64,000 bases of DNA from Bacteroidales bacterium (GTDB lineage: Bacteria; Bacteroidota; Bacteroidia; Bacteroidales; UBA932), in assembly GCA_015060455.1 (NCBI GenBank), contig SUYM01000003.1:1-64000 (forward strand). Reading direction: 5' to 3'. Position numbers and translations under genes: made by a program. Below the pieces are notes generated by a model. That model was not told the origin of the DNA. It did no database searches and saw only the letters and a program-made list of their open reading frames with translations. This document shows positions 15,260 through 25,184 of this stretch, piece after piece. Numbering within the stretch: the stretch's first letter is position 1; each line of letters starts with the position of its first letter.

Positions 15260-16618
15260 ATGAAAAAAAGAACACCAAGGGAACACTCTCTGTTCCTGAA
15301 AGCGTTCCGCAAGTATCTGCAATTCGTCAATTCCGGATTGTATTTCAAGAAAGAACGCGTAGTGGGACTTGAAAACGTACCTGTCAACGGTACACCCACT
15401 GTAATCGTATCTAACCACCAGAACTGCCTGAATGACCCGCTCTGCGTATGTCTCCAGTTGACAGACCGCAGAATGAACTTCCTGGCCCGGGCCAACGTAT
15501 TCAAGAATCCTATCTTCAACAAGGCTTTGCGCGCCATGGGTCTGCTCCCGGCTTATCGTATGAGCCACGAGGGACTTAAGGATGTGAGCAAGAACGCGGA
15601 GACCTTTGACGATGCCGGCAAGGCTCTGATGGACGGCGAGACCGTGATGCTCTATCCGGAAGCGGACCACCAGGACAAGAGGTGGCTGGGCAAATTCAAA
15701 CTCGGATACCTCAGAATTGCCTTTGCAGCAGCAGAAAAGATGGATTTCAAGGAGGACATAATGATTCTCCCGTCTTGTAACCACTATTCCAACTATTTCC
15801 ACGCAAGGACTGAGATGCTCATAAAATTCGGCAAGCCAATTTCGCTGAAACCATATTATGAGCGCTATCAGGCGGACCCTCGTCCGACCATGATGGAAAT
15901 CAACAAGATCGTACGCGACAGGATTCAGGAGATGATGCTTCACGTTGATGACCTCGAACACTATGAGCAGATCGACTGGCTGAGAGAGAACGGGTACGGA
16001 AGGGACTTTGCCATCAGGAACGGATTCAAGTTCAGATACCTGCCGTCGCGTCTGCTGTCAGATCAGAAACTTGTGGATACACTCCAGAAGTGTACGGAAC
16101 AACATCCTCAGGAAATGGAGGAGATATACAAGGATACAGCCGCGCTGGAGGCAGGAATCAAGGAACTCGGCATCAGAGACTGGCTGTTCATCCACAATCC
16201 GGGTATCGGGGCGGCGATACTCAGAGGGCTGGGACTGCTGATTCTTCTGCCGCTCTTCATAGTTTCGATCATCCCTACCCTGTTTCTTTTCGTCATCCCT
16301 GAAATTTTCCTGAAAAAACTCATCAAGGACAAGATGTTCGTAAGTTCATTCAGAGTGGCAGTCAGCGCTTTGGTATCCGTGCCGCTGTGCATGATACTTC
16401 CGGGAGTACTGCTCTGGATATTCTGCGGAACATGGTGGGGATTGGGATACCTGATTGCATTCCCGTTCATGTTCATCCTGGCATGGAACTACATGAGACT
16501 GTTCATGAAGTTTGTCGGCACATGCCGGTTCATTGCAAGAGGAAACAGAGAGAGGGTCGCTCAGTTGCGTGATCTGCGCACAAGCATATTCAACCGACTT
16601 GACAAGATTATAGGATAA
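15260..16618 (+). CDS. 1-acyl-glycerol-3-phosphate acyltransferase-like membrane protein
   Basis: A 452-residue PlsC-family acyltransferase with an added membrane domain. The N-terminal domain has a variant of the HxxxxD motif (SNHQNCLNDPL), FLARANVF, and the later YPEADHQD in place of FPEG. Towards the C terminus are hydrophobic helices (about residues 310-420: GLGLLILLPLFIVSIIPTLFLF and LCMILPGVLLWIFCGTWW). It probably acylates lysophosphatidate or another lipid at the inner membrane; the exact acceptor cannot be told. I start at ATG 15260, because the -7 box lies between it and the upstream in-frame start. It is convergent with recQ (26 bp between). Confidence 0.8.
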   Translation: MKKRTPREHSLFLKAFRKYLQFVNSGLYFKKERVVGLENVPVNGTPTVIVSNHQNCLNDPLCVCLQLTDRRMNFLARANVFKNPIFNKALRAMGLLPAYRMSHEGLKDVSKNAETFDDAGKALMDGETVMLYPEADHQDKRWLGKFKLGYLRIAFAAAEKMDFKEDIMILPSCNHYSNYFHARTEMLIKFGKPISLKPYYERYQADPRPTMMEINKIVRDRIQEMMLHVDDLEHYEQIDWLRENGYGRDFAIRNGFKFRYLPSRLLSDQKLVDTLQKCTEQHPQEMEEIYKDTAALEAGIKELGIRDWLFIHNPGIGAAILRGLGLLILLPLFIVSIIPTLFLFVIPEIFLKKLIKDKMFVSSFRVAVSALVSVPLCMILPGVLLWIFCGTWWGLGYLIAFPFMFILAWNYMRLFMKFVGTCRFIARGNRERVAQLRDLRTSIFNRLDKIIG

Positions 16619-16644
16619 CCTGTTTCAAGCAAGTCGGGAAATCC

Positions 16645-18348
16645 CTAAGAGCCTGCCCCACGACAAACGTCACAAGTGCGGCAGGCTTTGCTTTCGCTCT
16701 GTCCGAAATATTCCAGGAGATAACTGCTGCGGCACACATCCTCCTCCTGAACATAATCGATCATCTTCTGCATTCTCTCTGTGAATGAAGATTTCAGAAG
16801 GTTGTATCTGTCGATATCAAGATTCAGGTTCTTCGGTCTGAGACGGTCGTGATGCAGAAAGAGCACGGTCGCATGGTCACACGGAACATAGCGTATTACA
16901 TGTTCGAGCGACAATCTGTAAAGAAGTTGACGGAGCACAGGCACCGGAACATTCATACAGGAGGCGAGATATTCCTCATCGACCGGGACAGGGTATGAGA
17001 ATATGCCCACATAACGCCTCATCATCAATTCCAGCAGCACATAAAGCCTGTTGTCTTCCAGATCTATATTCCCGAGTTCATTACGGTCAACTGTAATCTG
17101 CACCTTTGTATTTATATCGACATCTTGCGAAAAGGTCCAGTGGTCTGTCCTCTCTATATACATTATGGAATAATACACCGACTGTCTCTGCAACCCGTAT
17201 CTCCGGCAGAACTGTTCAAGATCGAATTTGAGCTGGCGTCCCTGACCTGCATCATAAGGCACCTCAAAAAACACATGTACCTTATGGTAGATGTCCTCGA
17301 TATAGTCCAGGGACGGGAATGAAACGGTGGCAAGTTGATGAAGACGTCTTATGTCGCCGCTGTTCCATAGCAGGACAGCATAACTCGGTTTTCCGTCGCG
17401 ACCGCCGCGACCTGCCTCCTGGAAATATGCCTCAGGACTGTCAGGAACATCGAAATGAATGACAAAACGCACATCAGGCTTGTCTATACCCATACCGAAG
17501 GCATTGGTGCAGACCATCACACGTATCTGACCGTTCTTCCATTTTTCCTGTCTGTCCGACCTGCTGTCCTGCCCGAGGCCGGCATGATAGAAGGATGCGC
17601 TTATATTGTTCGCCGCAAGCAGGGCTGCGAGTTCCTCTGTCTTCCTGCGGCTGCGGACATAGACGATGCCTGTTCCGGCTACCTTTGTGCATATATTGAT
17701 CATCTGCCCGAGTTTATCCTCACATTCACGGACGACATATGAAAGATTAGGACGTTCGAATCCGCTCTTTATCAGACACTTCTGTCGAAAGCCCAGCCTC
17801 TCCATTATATCATCAGCCACCTTCGGGGTCGCAGTGGCGGTAAGCGCTATCAGAGGGGCATCCACAAGTTCCCTGAGCCTGCCGATATTCAGATAATCCG
17901 GACGGAAATCATAGCCCCACTGGGATATGCAATGGGCCTCATCGACCACTATATATGAGACGTTCATCTCCTGGACATAACTGCGGAAAAGCGGGGTGCC
18001 CAGACGTTCCGGAGACACATACAGGAATTTATAATCCCCGTAGGCAGCGTTGTTAAGTTTTGTGTCCACCTCCCTGTGGGACATGCCGGCATTGACACAT
18101 AAAGCCCTGATACCACGGTCGTTAAGATTCTGAACCTGATCCTTCATAAGGGCGATGAGAGGAGTCACCACTATCGCAATCCCCTCGCGCATCATTGCGG
18201 GCACCTGGAAACATATTGACTTACCTCCGCCGGTGGGAAGAATGGCAAGCACGTCCCTGTCCTCCAAAGCAGCATCAACTATTTCTTCCTGCTTCGGACG
18301 GAACGATTCATAGCCCCAATATTCCTTTAATACCTCTACCGGCTTCAT
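16645..18348 (-). CDS. recQ: RecQ-family ATP-dependent DNA helicase
   Basis: A 3'-5' superfamily 2 helicase for repair and fork processing. The 567 residues include Walker A LPTGGGKS (about 37-44), VDEAHCISQWGYDFRPDY (motif II and the aromatic-rich loop), ALTATATPKV, and VCTNAFGMGIDKPDVRFVIHF with the arginine finger region QEAGRGGRDG. A winged-helix (RQC) segment follows, and C-terminal cysteines CRTCDVCRG close the zinc module. There is no HRDC domain, so it is one of the shorter RecQ proteins common beside full-length RecQ in Bacteroidetes. The start MKPVEVLKEYWGY is the only good choice. Confidence 0.93.
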   Translation of the reverse strand: MKPVEVLKEYWGYESFRPKQEEIVDAALEDRDVLAILPTGGGKSICFQVPAMMREGIAIVVTPLIALMKDQVQNLNDRGIRALCVNAGMSHREVDTKLNNAAYGDYKFLYVSPERLGTPLFRSYVQEMNVSYIVVDEAHCISQWGYDFRPDYLNIGRLRELVDAPLIALTATATPKVADDIMERLGFRQKCLIKSGFERPNLSYVVRECEDKLGQMINICTKVAGTGIVYVRSRRKTEELAALLAANNISASFYHAGLGQDSRSDRQEKWKNGQIRVMVCTNAFGMGIDKPDVRFVIHFDVPDSPEAYFQEAGRGGRDGKPSYAVLLWNSGDIRRLHQLATVSFPSLDYIEDIYHKVHVFFEVPYDAGQGRQLKFDLEQFCRRYGLQRQSVYYSIMYIERTDHWTFSQDVDINTKVQITVDRNELGNIDLEDNRLYVLLELMMRRYVGIFSYPVPVDEEYLASCMNVPVPVLRQLLYRLSLEHVIRYVPCDHATVLFLHHDRLRPKNLNLDIDRYNLLKSSFTERMQKMIDYVQEEDVCRSSYLLEYFGQSESKACRTCDVCRGAGS

Positions 18349-18406
18349 ATGGTCAAAAATTTGTTATACCGACTGCAAAAGTAACAAAAATTTGTCATCG
18401 GGAAAC

Positions 18407-18437
18407 GTTGAAATTTCAATAAAAAAAGTTAATTTTG
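18407..18437 (+). promoter_or_regulatory. Promoter for pckA
   Basis: GTTG (18407-18410) - 19 nt - TAATTTTG (18430-18437) is near the Bacteroidetes consensus, with one change in the -33 box. About 50 bp of AT-rich leader precede ATG 18486. Confidence 0.7.
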
Positions 18438-18485
18438 CGCGGTTAAAGAAGAATGAGTTAAACCTTAATATATTTATAAAAATTT

Positions 18486-20090
18486 ATGAGCACAATTGAT
18501 TTGACCAAGTACGGTATTACAGATGTGAAGGAAATCGTTCACAATCCGTCTTATGAGGTTCTCTTCGCTGAGGAGACTAATCCAGCCCTCGAAGGATACG
18601 AGAAAGGCCAGCTTACAGAACTTGACACTGTCAACGTGATGACAGGTATCTACACAGGACGTTCTCCTAAGGACAAGTTCTTCGTGATGAACGAGGCAAG
18701 CAAGGACACAGTATGGTGGACTTCAGATGAGTACAAGAACGACAACAAGCCTTGCTCGGAAGAGGCTTGGAACGACCTTCGCGCAAAGGCAATCAAGCAA
18801 CTTTCAGGCAAGAAACTTTATGTTGTTGATACATTCTGCGGTACCAACGCTGCCACACGTCTCAAAGTGCGTTTCATCATGGAGGTTGCATGGCAGGCAC
18901 ACTTCGTGAAGAACATGTTCATCCGTCCTACCGAGGAGGAACTTGCAAACTACGGCGAGCCTGACTTCGTATGCTACAACGCATCAAAGGCAAAGGTTGA
19001 CAACTATAAGGAACTCGGCCTCAATTCAGAGACTGCAACAGTGTTCAACCTCAAGAGCAAGGAGCAGGTGATCCTCAACACATGGTACGGCGGTGAGATG
19101 AAGAAGGGCATCTTCTCGCTCATGAACTACTACAACCCTCTCCGTGGCATCGCTTCAATGCACTGCTCTGCAAACACCAACATGGAAGGCACAAGCACAG
19201 CCATCTTCTTCGGTCTTTCAGGAACAGGTAAGACTACCCTCTCGACTGACCCTAAGAGACTCCTCATCGGTGACGACGAGCACGGCTGGGATGACGAAGG
19301 CGTATTCAACTACGAGGGTGGATGCTATGCAAAGGTCATCAACCTCGATCCAGTTTCAGAGCCTGATATCTACAAGGCAATCCGTCGCGACGCTCTCCTT
19401 GAGAACGTTACTGTTGACGCAAACGGCAAGATCGACTTCTCTGACAAGAGCGTGACTGAGAACACACGTGTATCTTACCCTATCGACCACATCCAGAACA
19501 TCGCAGTTCCGTCAAAGGGTCCTCACGCTCAGCAGGTTATCTTCCTTTCAGCAGACGCATTCGGAGTACTTCCTCCAGTATCTATCCTTACTCCTGAGCA
19601 GACTCAGTACTACTTCCTTTCAGGATTTACCGCAAAACTCGCAGGTACAGAGCGCGGAATCACTGAGCCGACTCCAACATTCTCAGCATGCTTCGGTGCT
19701 GCATTCCTTTCACTCCACCCAACCAAGTACGGTGAGGAACTCGTAAAGAGAATGGAGAAGGTAGGCGCCAAGGCATACCTGGTGAACACAGGATGGAACG
19801 GTACAGGCAAGCGTATCTCTATCAAGGACACCCGTGGAATCATCGACGCAATCCTCGACGGTTCTATCGACAAGGCTCCTACAAAGCAGATTCCTTACTT
19901 CAACTTCACAGTTCCTACAGAACTCCCTGGTGTTGACCCTGCAATCCTCGACCCACGTGACACTTACGAGTGCGCATGCCAGTGGGAGGAGAAGGCTAAG
20001 GATCTCGCAGCACGTTTCATCAAGAACTTCAACAAGTTTACAGGAAACGACCTCGGCAAGTCTCTCGTAGCAGCAGGTCCGGCTCTCTAA
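18486..20090 (+). CDS. pckA: ATP-dependent phosphoenolpyruvate carboxykinase
   Basis: PckA interconverts oxaloacetate + ATP and PEP + CO2 + ADP. In Bacteroidales it often runs in the CO2-fixing direction toward succinate. The 534-residue length is standard. Visible are [24 protein letters not shown], the P-loop [29 protein letters not shown] with metal-binding acidic residues, and [17 protein letters not shown]. Codon use is strongly biased (for example CTC, AAG, GAC), as in a highly expressed gene. It is monocistronic: its own promoter precedes it and a hairpin terminator follows. Confidence 0.98.
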   Translation: MSTIDLTKYGITDVKEIVHNPSYEVLFAEETNPALEGYEKGQLTELDTVNVMTGIYTGRSPKDKFFVMNEASKDTVWWTSDEYKNDNKPCSEEAWNDLRAKAIKQLSGKKLYVVDTFCGTNAATRLKVRFIMEVAWQAHFVKNMFIRPTEEELANYGEPDFVCYNASKAKVDNYKELGLNSETATVFNLKSKEQVILNTWYGGEMKKGIFSLMNYYNPLRGIASMHCSANTNMEGTSTAIFFGLSGTGKTTLSTDPKRLLIGDDEHGWDDEGVFNYEGGCYAKVINLDPVSEPDIYKAIRRDALLENVTVDANGKIDFSDKSVTENTRVSYPIDHIQNIAVPSKGPHAQQVIFLSADAFGVLPPVSILTPEQTQYYFLSGFTAKLAGTERGITEPTPTFSACFGAAFLSLHPTKYGEELVKRMEKVGAKAYLVNTGWNGTGKRISIKDTRGIIDAILDGSIDKAPTKQIPYFNFTVPTELPGVDPAILDPRDTYECACQWEEKAKDLAARFIKNFNKFTGNDLGKSLVAAGPAL

Positions 20091-20114
20091 TCCGGATTTT
20101 CAGATTTTCAAGTG

Positions 20115-20144
20115 GCAGTCACTCTTTGTGGCTGCTATTTTTTT
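20115..20144 (+). terminator. Intrinsic terminator of pckA
   Basis: GCAGTCAC (20115-20122) pairs with GTGGCTGC (20128-20135), with one G-T wobble and a 5-nt loop, followed by TATTTTTTT. It lies 24 bp after the pckA stop. Confidence 0.8.
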
Positions 20145-20169
20145 CGTATATTCGCGATGACTTTGACAT

Positions 20170-22380
20170 ATGGACGGAAAAGAATACATATCGGTAATTC
20201 TGCCATTGAAACTTGAGTGGGAGCCATGCTACCGCACAAGCGTCGGCGTATGTCAGGGAGACCGAGTCAGAGTCATGTTCGCCAACAAGGAATACGTGGG
20301 CGTTGTCGATAAGGTCGGGATCACCCCGGAGGTGGAGTTGGAGAAAATCAGAGAAATCATATCGGTGGAAACCGACCTCTCCTCAGTGCTGCCTGAGGAA
20401 ATTGCACTGTGGAAGCAGGTTGCAGGATATTACCTGTGCAGTGTCGGAGAGGTCTATAAGGCTGCATACCCGAGCATCAAGACCAATATGGAGCAGGCAA
20501 GGGCCGATTCCAGAAGGAAGGTCTGCGAAAGGAGGGAGAAGGCTGTGGAGATGGTCCGCAAGAAGATAGACAGGTTGCAGGCAAGACTTGAAAAGAAGTT
20601 GGAAGACGCCGAGTCGGTCAGGACTGGAACCAAAGCCAGAACAAGACTTGAAGAAGAGATAGAGAGACTTGGCAAGGAGATTCAGACCGGCCAGTCTGCC
20701 TTGGAATCTGCAATCTGCAATCTGAATGCCGCCAAGGAAGGAATGATGATACCTCCGTTTTCAGGATCAGAAGACAATATAACACTGTCACCGGCGCAGA
20801 TAAAGGCCATATCTGAGATTGAGGAGAGTTTCCGCCGCGGCAGACCGGCCCTGCTGCACGGAGTCACAGGTTCCGGAAAGACAGAAATATACATACGCCT
20901 TGCAATGGAAGCCCTCAAAAAGGGCAGGAACGTTCTTTATCTTGTACCCGAAATTGCACTCAGCAGACAATTGGAGGAAAGGCTTCATGAGCATTTCCAA
21001 GAGAACCTGCTCATCTTCCATTCCGGTGAAAGCGTAGCATCAAGACGAAACTCGGCTGAGATGATAAGAAACAGCGGATCAGGCAATTACATCGCTCTGA
21101 GCACCCGTTCCGGACTGTTTCTTCCGCACCACGACCTGGGACTTATCATTGTAGATGAGGAGCATGACAGTTCCTACAAGCAGGACTCCCCCGCACCTCG
21201 CTACAACGGAAGGGACACGGCTCTGCTCATGTCAAGGATACATCAGGGATGCAATATAATCTTAGGTTCCGCAACTCCATCATTGGAAGCGGTCTATAAC
21301 GCATCCACAGGGAAATACTCCCTTGTCAGACTGACGGAGAAGTATCATGGGGAGGGTGATATAGAAGTTGAAATCGTTGACACCAAGGCGGAAAGGCGCA
21401 AGAGAGGTATGGCAGGCAGTTTCTCCCGCAAACTTATAGACCGGATAAGGACAACACTGCAGGAGGGCGGACAGATCCTGATACTCAGGTCCAGGAGGGC
21501 ATGGTCCACCTCACTCCAATGCGAGGACTGCGGCGAAATAGCCAGATGCCCTCATTGCAACGTAAGCCTCAGCCTGCACAGGGACAAGGACACCATGATA
21601 TGCCACTACTGCGGATACAGCGCAGCCTACACAGGACATTGCGTGAAATGTTCCGGCCCGCTGAACGGCATAGGGGCAGGAACACAAAAGATTGAGGAAG
21701 AGGCCGGAAGGCTGTTCCCTGACGCAGTGGTCGCAAGACTTGACAGCGACTCTTCACAGGAACAGAAGAAGATAATCAGTGATTTTGCAAAAGGAGAAAT
21801 CAACATCCTCATCGGAACTCAGATAATAGGTAAAGGATTTGATTTCAGCAATATAGGACTTGTTGCAGTGATTGCCGCCGATGCAATGCTGAGCATCCAT
21901 GATTTCCGGGCTGACGAAAAGGCCCTGCACCTGCTGGAGCAGTTCAGGGGAAGATGCGGCAGAAGAGGCAAAAAAGGCATGTTCATGATACAGACATCTC
22001 AACCGGAGCACCCGGTGTATGACAGTCTTAAAAATATGGCAGGAGAGGATTTCACCAAGTCCCTGCTGGCGGAAAGACAGGATTTCGGATTTCCTCCATA
22101 CTCGCGCATCATCGAAATCACCATACGGGACCGCTTTGAGGACAGGGCCGGGAGGATGGCGCTATGGCTTGCTGAGAGATTTGCAGGATTCAACATTACA
22201 GGTCCCTACAAGCCTTCCGTTGACAGGATTGCCGACCAACATATACAGAAGATAAGGATATGCCTGCCCAAGGACAGGACCCTGATGGAAAAGAAAAGAA
22301 GAATCAGGGAAATAATATCAGGCTTCGAGAAATCGAAGAAATATGATGACCATATAACTGTTGATGTCGATCCGGCATAG
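20170..22380 (+). CDS. priA: Primosomal protein N', replication restart helicase PriA
   Basis: PriA rebuilds stalled replication forks and loads DnaB. The 736 residues show the N-terminal DNA-binding domain, a long charged probable coiled-coil insert (about 105-190), Walker A GVTGSGKT at 231-238, IIVDEEHDSSYKQ and LGSATPSLEA. The zinc-binding cysteine pairs follow (CEDCGEIARCPHCN; CHYCGYSAAYTGHCVKC), then the helicase C domain with GTQIIGKGFDF and EQFRGRCGRRG. It begins 80 bp after pckA with its own AT-rich upstream region. Confidence 0.96.
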   Translation: MDGKEYISVILPLKLEWEPCYRTSVGVCQGDRVRVMFANKEYVGVVDKVGITPEVELEKIREIISVETDLSSVLPEEIALWKQVAGYYLCSVGEVYKAAYPSIKTNMEQARADSRRKVCERREKAVEMVRKKIDRLQARLEKKLEDAESVRTGTKARTRLEEEIERLGKEIQTGQSALESAICNLNAAKEGMMIPPFSGSEDNITLSPAQIKAISEIEESFRRGRPALLHGVTGSGKTEIYIRLAMEALKKGRNVLYLVPEIALSRQLEERLHEHFQENLLIFHSGESVASRRNSAEMIRNSGSGNYIALSTRSGLFLPHHDLGLIIVDEEHDSSYKQDSPAPRYNGRDTALLMSRIHQGCNIILGSATPSLEAVYNASTGKYSLVRLTEKYHGEGDIEVEIVDTKAERRKRGMAGSFSRKLIDRIRTTLQEGGQILILRSRRAWSTSLQCEDCGEIARCPHCNVSLSLHRDKDTMICHYCGYSAAYTGHCVKCSGPLNGIGAGTQKIEEEAGRLFPDAVVARLDSDSSQEQKKIISDFAKGEINILIGTQIIGKGFDFSNIGLVAVIAADAMLSIHDFRADEKALHLLEQFRGRCGRRGKKGMFMIQTSQPEHPVYDSLKNMAGEDFTKSLLAERQDFGFPPYSRIIEITIRDRFEDRAGRMALWLAERFAGFNITGPYKPSVDRIADQHIQKIRICLPKDRTLMEKKRRIREIISGFEKSKKYDDHITVDVDPA

Positions 22381-22400
22381 AAAGGGTTTTCAAGGCTCCG

Positions 22401-23378
22401 TCAGCAGACTATATTTATCTGACTGTCAAGCACATCAAAACGTGCTGCGCCGCGTCCTATGACCTCCCCGTCAACCTCTACAGGTTCGAGTTCTTCCGAC
22501 TGGCATGGACAGACCGTCACCGATCTGCATTTGGCTGACACCACCTCCGGTATCCTCAGGAAGGTACCGTTGAAAAGTCTGAACACCTCCCTGGCAATGC
22601 GTCCGAGAGGAAGTTCCGGAATTATGGTAATATCCACAAGTCCGTCATCAAGGACAGCCTCCGGAGTCTGCCTCATACCTCCGCCGGAGTATTTTCCCAC
22701 CCCGAAAGCCATTGAGAAATATGCCCCATCAAAGACCGTGGTCCCGTCACACACAACCTTTGCTGACTTAGGTTTTCTATGCCTGATGGCATGAAGGAGT
22801 GATGTCACATACAGTATGCGGCCTCTCTTTCCCTGCCTTTTGAGTTTATTCACCCTCTCACAGACACGCGCATCTATTCCGATGCCACCTATATTTGCCA
22901 TGTAGGACCTGCTGATTTCACGGTCCGAATCATCAAGAACCGACACCCTCACCACATCCTGACGCGAAAGTTTGCCCCTGGCGATAATGGCGGCAGCCTC
23001 TGTCACATCCTTCGGCACTCCGACAGACTTGACCCAGTCATTTCCTGAACCCACCGGAATCACGGCAAGGGTAAAGTCCGAAAAATCCAGACCGGTGCCG
23101 TTATCCCTGGCCCGATCCACATAAGCCCCTATTCCATTGAGGAGATCATGCACGGTTCCGTCCCCGCCTACGGCTATGAACCTGCGGTATCCGGCCATGC
23201 AGGCATCAAAAGTGATTTCCATGGCATTGCCGCTGCGACCGGTGCGGTTTCCATGGAATTCGACGCCCTCCTGTCTGAGTTTGAACTCAGCCTTCTCCCA
23301 ATATTCAGAAGCATGCTGAGTGGCTGCATAAACATTCAGGACTGCGAACCAAACGTTCTTTCTGTTATCTGTTTCCAT
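22401..23378 (-). CDS. Diacylglycerol/sphingosine kinase-family lipid kinase
   Basis: A 325-residue soluble lipid kinase of the YegS/DgkB type. The nucleotide-binding motif VGGDGTVHDLLNG is intact, followed by VIPVGSGNDWVKS, GIGIDARV and the C-terminal beta-sandwich with DDGLVDITIIPELP. It would phosphorylate diacylglycerol or a related lipid; the substrate is not determinable from sequence. I choose ATG 23378 (METDNRKN) over a TTG 12 bp upstream. It is convergent with priA (20 bp between) and divergent from parA. A second, shorter family member is at 33527-34363. Confidence 0.88.
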   Translation of the reverse strand: METDNRKNVWFAVLNVYAATQHASEYWEKAEFKLRQEGVEFHGNRTGRSGNAMEITFDACMAGYRRFIAVGGDGTVHDLLNGIGAYVDRARDNGTGLDFSDFTLAVIPVGSGNDWVKSVGVPKDVTEAAAIIARGKLSRQDVVRVSVLDDSDREISRSYMANIGGIGIDARVCERVNKLKRQGKRGRILYVTSLLHAIRHRKPKSAKVVCDGTTVFDGAYFSMAFGVGKYSGGGMRQTPEAVLDDGLVDITIIPELPLGRIAREVFRLFNGTFLRIPEVVSAKCRSVTVCPCQSEELEPVEVDGEVIGRGAARFDVLDSQINIVC

Positions 23379-23427
23379 AATATTCAACAAAAGTAATAAA
23401 TAAAGCAGACGATTGAAATCTTTTTTG

Positions 23428-23435
23428 TAATTTTG
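23428..23435 (+). promoter_or_regulatory. -7 element TAATTTTG for parAB
   Basis: TAATTTTG fits TAnnTTTG and lies 44 bp before ATG 23480 in the divergent gap. A clear -33 box is not visible. Confidence 0.55.
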
Positions 23436-23479
23436 CGAGGATTATGTCCTTATAGAAACACGCTCAAATAAACCATACT

Positions 23480-24247
23480 ATGGGAAAAGTCATAGCAATA
23501 GCCAATCAGAAAGGCGGAGTCGGCAAGACAACCACCGCCATCAACCTCGCCGCATCCCTGGCGGTGCTGGAAAAGAAGGTGCTCATAATAGATGCCGACC
23601 CTCAGGCCAACACGACCTCAGGCCTTAACTTTTCCCCGGATGACGATCAGGAGAGGACACTCTATGAAGTCATGATGGGCGAACTGAGCATATCTGACGC
23701 CTTGATTCAGACAGAGATAGCAGATCTTCACATGATCCCCTCACACATCAATCTGGTCGGAGTTGAAATCAAACTCGTCAACGCTCCGGAACGCGAATCC
23801 GTACTCAAAAGAGCACTCGCGCCCATCAAGGACAATTACGATTTCATCATCATCGACTGTTCGCCGTCACTCGGTCTGATCACAGTAAACTCGCTTACTG
23901 CGGCAGACTCCGTCATCATTCCGGTGCAGCCTGAGTTCTTTGCACTTGAAGGACTCGGCAAACTGCTCAACACAATCCGCCTCGTACAGGCCGGACCTAA
24001 CAAGGCTCTGACCATCGAGGGATTCGTGGTGACGATGTTCGACGGCAGGACAAAGGTCCACAATCAGGTGCTGGGAGATCTGAGAGAGCATTTCGGAGAG
24101 ATGGTATTCAACACCATCATTCAGAGAAACATCCGTTTGAGCGAGGCTCCGTCGCATGGAAAGCCTATCATTCTGTATGATGTGATATGCAACGGAACCA
24201 CAAATTACCTGAATCTGGCAAAGGAAGTACTTGAAAAAAATTCATAG
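23480..24247 (+). CDS. parA: Chromosome-partitioning ATPase ParA (Soj)
   Basis: A 255-residue Walker-type partition ATPase that works with ParB-parS to segregate the chromosome. The deviant Walker A KGGVGKTT (about 11-18), IDADPQANTT, DFIIIDCSPSLGLITVNSL and a C-terminal RNIRLSEAPSHGKPI are all typical of chromosomal ParA. The parB start is 6 bp downstream. No oriC or parS site was recognised nearby by eye. Confidence 0.96.
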   Translation: MGKVIAIANQKGGVGKTTTAINLAASLAVLEKKVLIIDADPQANTTSGLNFSPDDDQERTLYEVMMGELSISDALIQTEIADLHMIPSHINLVGVEIKLVNAPERESVLKRALAPIKDNYDFIIIDCSPSLGLITVNSLTAADSVIIPVQPEFFALEGLGKLLNTIRLVQAGPNKALTIEGFVVTMFDGRTKVHNQVLGDLREHFGEMVFNTIIQRNIRLSEAPSHGKPIILYDVICNGTTNYLNLAKEVLEKNS

Positions 24248-24253
24248 ACAATC

Positions 24254-25183
24254 ATGAGCAAGCAGCAGAGAGGATTAGGAAAGGGACTCAGCGCACTTCT
24301 CGGCGATCCCGAACTGAGCAACATACGCAAACCCGTAGGTTATGTCAATAAGGAAATTGCCAACGGCGACAACACAAGCCAGCCATCTGCAGATATCCTT
24401 CGGATTCCTGTTGACATGATCGATCCGAACCCGTACCAGCCTCGTATGAACTTTGATCAGGAGGCCTTGGACGAACTGGCGGATTCGATCAGGACATTGG
24501 GGCTGATCCAGCCAATCACGGTAAGGAAAATTGCTGACGGACGCTATCAGATCATAAGCGGAGAACGCCGTTTCAGGGCATCGCGCCTTGCCGGAATGAC
24601 CATGATTCCTGCATACATCAGGGATGCCAATGACCAGGGCATGCTGGAAATGGCGATTGTCGAGAACATCCAGAGGGAGAACCTTGACCCTATCGAGGTG
24701 GCCATGAGTTACCAGAGGCTCATAGACGAGTGCAACCTGACCCAGGAACAGATGGCATTCAGGGTCGGAAAGAAGAGGGTGACGGTCACCAATTCCCTCA
24801 GACTCCTCAAACTCCCTGCAAAGATACAGCACGACCTGAAAGTCGGTCTTTTGAGCGTAGGACATGCCAAAGTGCTTCTCGGTGTGGAGGATTCCGCAAC
24901 ACAGGAAGCCCTGTGCGACATTGTCATCAAGGAGGAACTGTCCGTAAGACAACTTGAAGACAAGGTACGCAAACTGTTCACATCAAAGAAGAAGCCTGCC
25001 GAGGTCGAATCACAGGTGCTCCCTGACGAATACTACCGCGTCCTTGAAATAGTCGGCAAATACTTTGAGAACAATATCAGCCTCAAACGCTCTGACAGCG
25101 GGAAAGGAACAATGACAATACATTTCAATTCAGACGAAGAGGTTCAGAAGTTCCTCAAAGCGTTGGAGGATTCCAAATTCTGA
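24254..25183 (+). CDS. parB: Chromosome-partitioning protein ParB
   Basis: A 309-residue CTP-dependent clamp that loads at parS. The N-terminal segment GLGKGLSALLGD contacts ParA. The ParB/Srx domain follows with IDPNPYQPRMNFD, GERRFRASRLAGM and AIVENIQRENLDPIE (CTP-binding boxes), then the helix-turn-helix GKKRVTVTNSLRLLKLP and a dimerisation C terminus. It is translationally close to parA and to the DUF5683 gene, 1 bp apart. Confidence 0.96.
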   Translation: MSKQQRGLGKGLSALLGDPELSNIRKPVGYVNKEIANGDNTSQPSADILRIPVDMIDPNPYQPRMNFDQEALDELADSIRTLGLIQPITVRKIADGRYQIISGERRFRASRLAGMTMIPAYIRDANDQGMLEMAIVENIQRENLDPIEVAMSYQRLIDECNLTQEQMAFRVGKKRVTVTNSLRLLKLPAKIQHDLKVGLLSVGHAKVLLGVEDSATQEALCDIVIKEELSVRQLEDKVRKLFTSKKKPAEVESQVLPDEYYRVLEIVGKYFENNISLKRSDSGKGTMTIHFNSDEEVQKFLKALEDSKF

Positions 25184-25184
25184 T

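Noticed and set aside
24254..25183. Plasmid partition locus
   Set aside because: ParA and ParB have chromosomal-type sequences and the parAB-DUF5683-mltD order typical of Bacteroidetes chromosomes.
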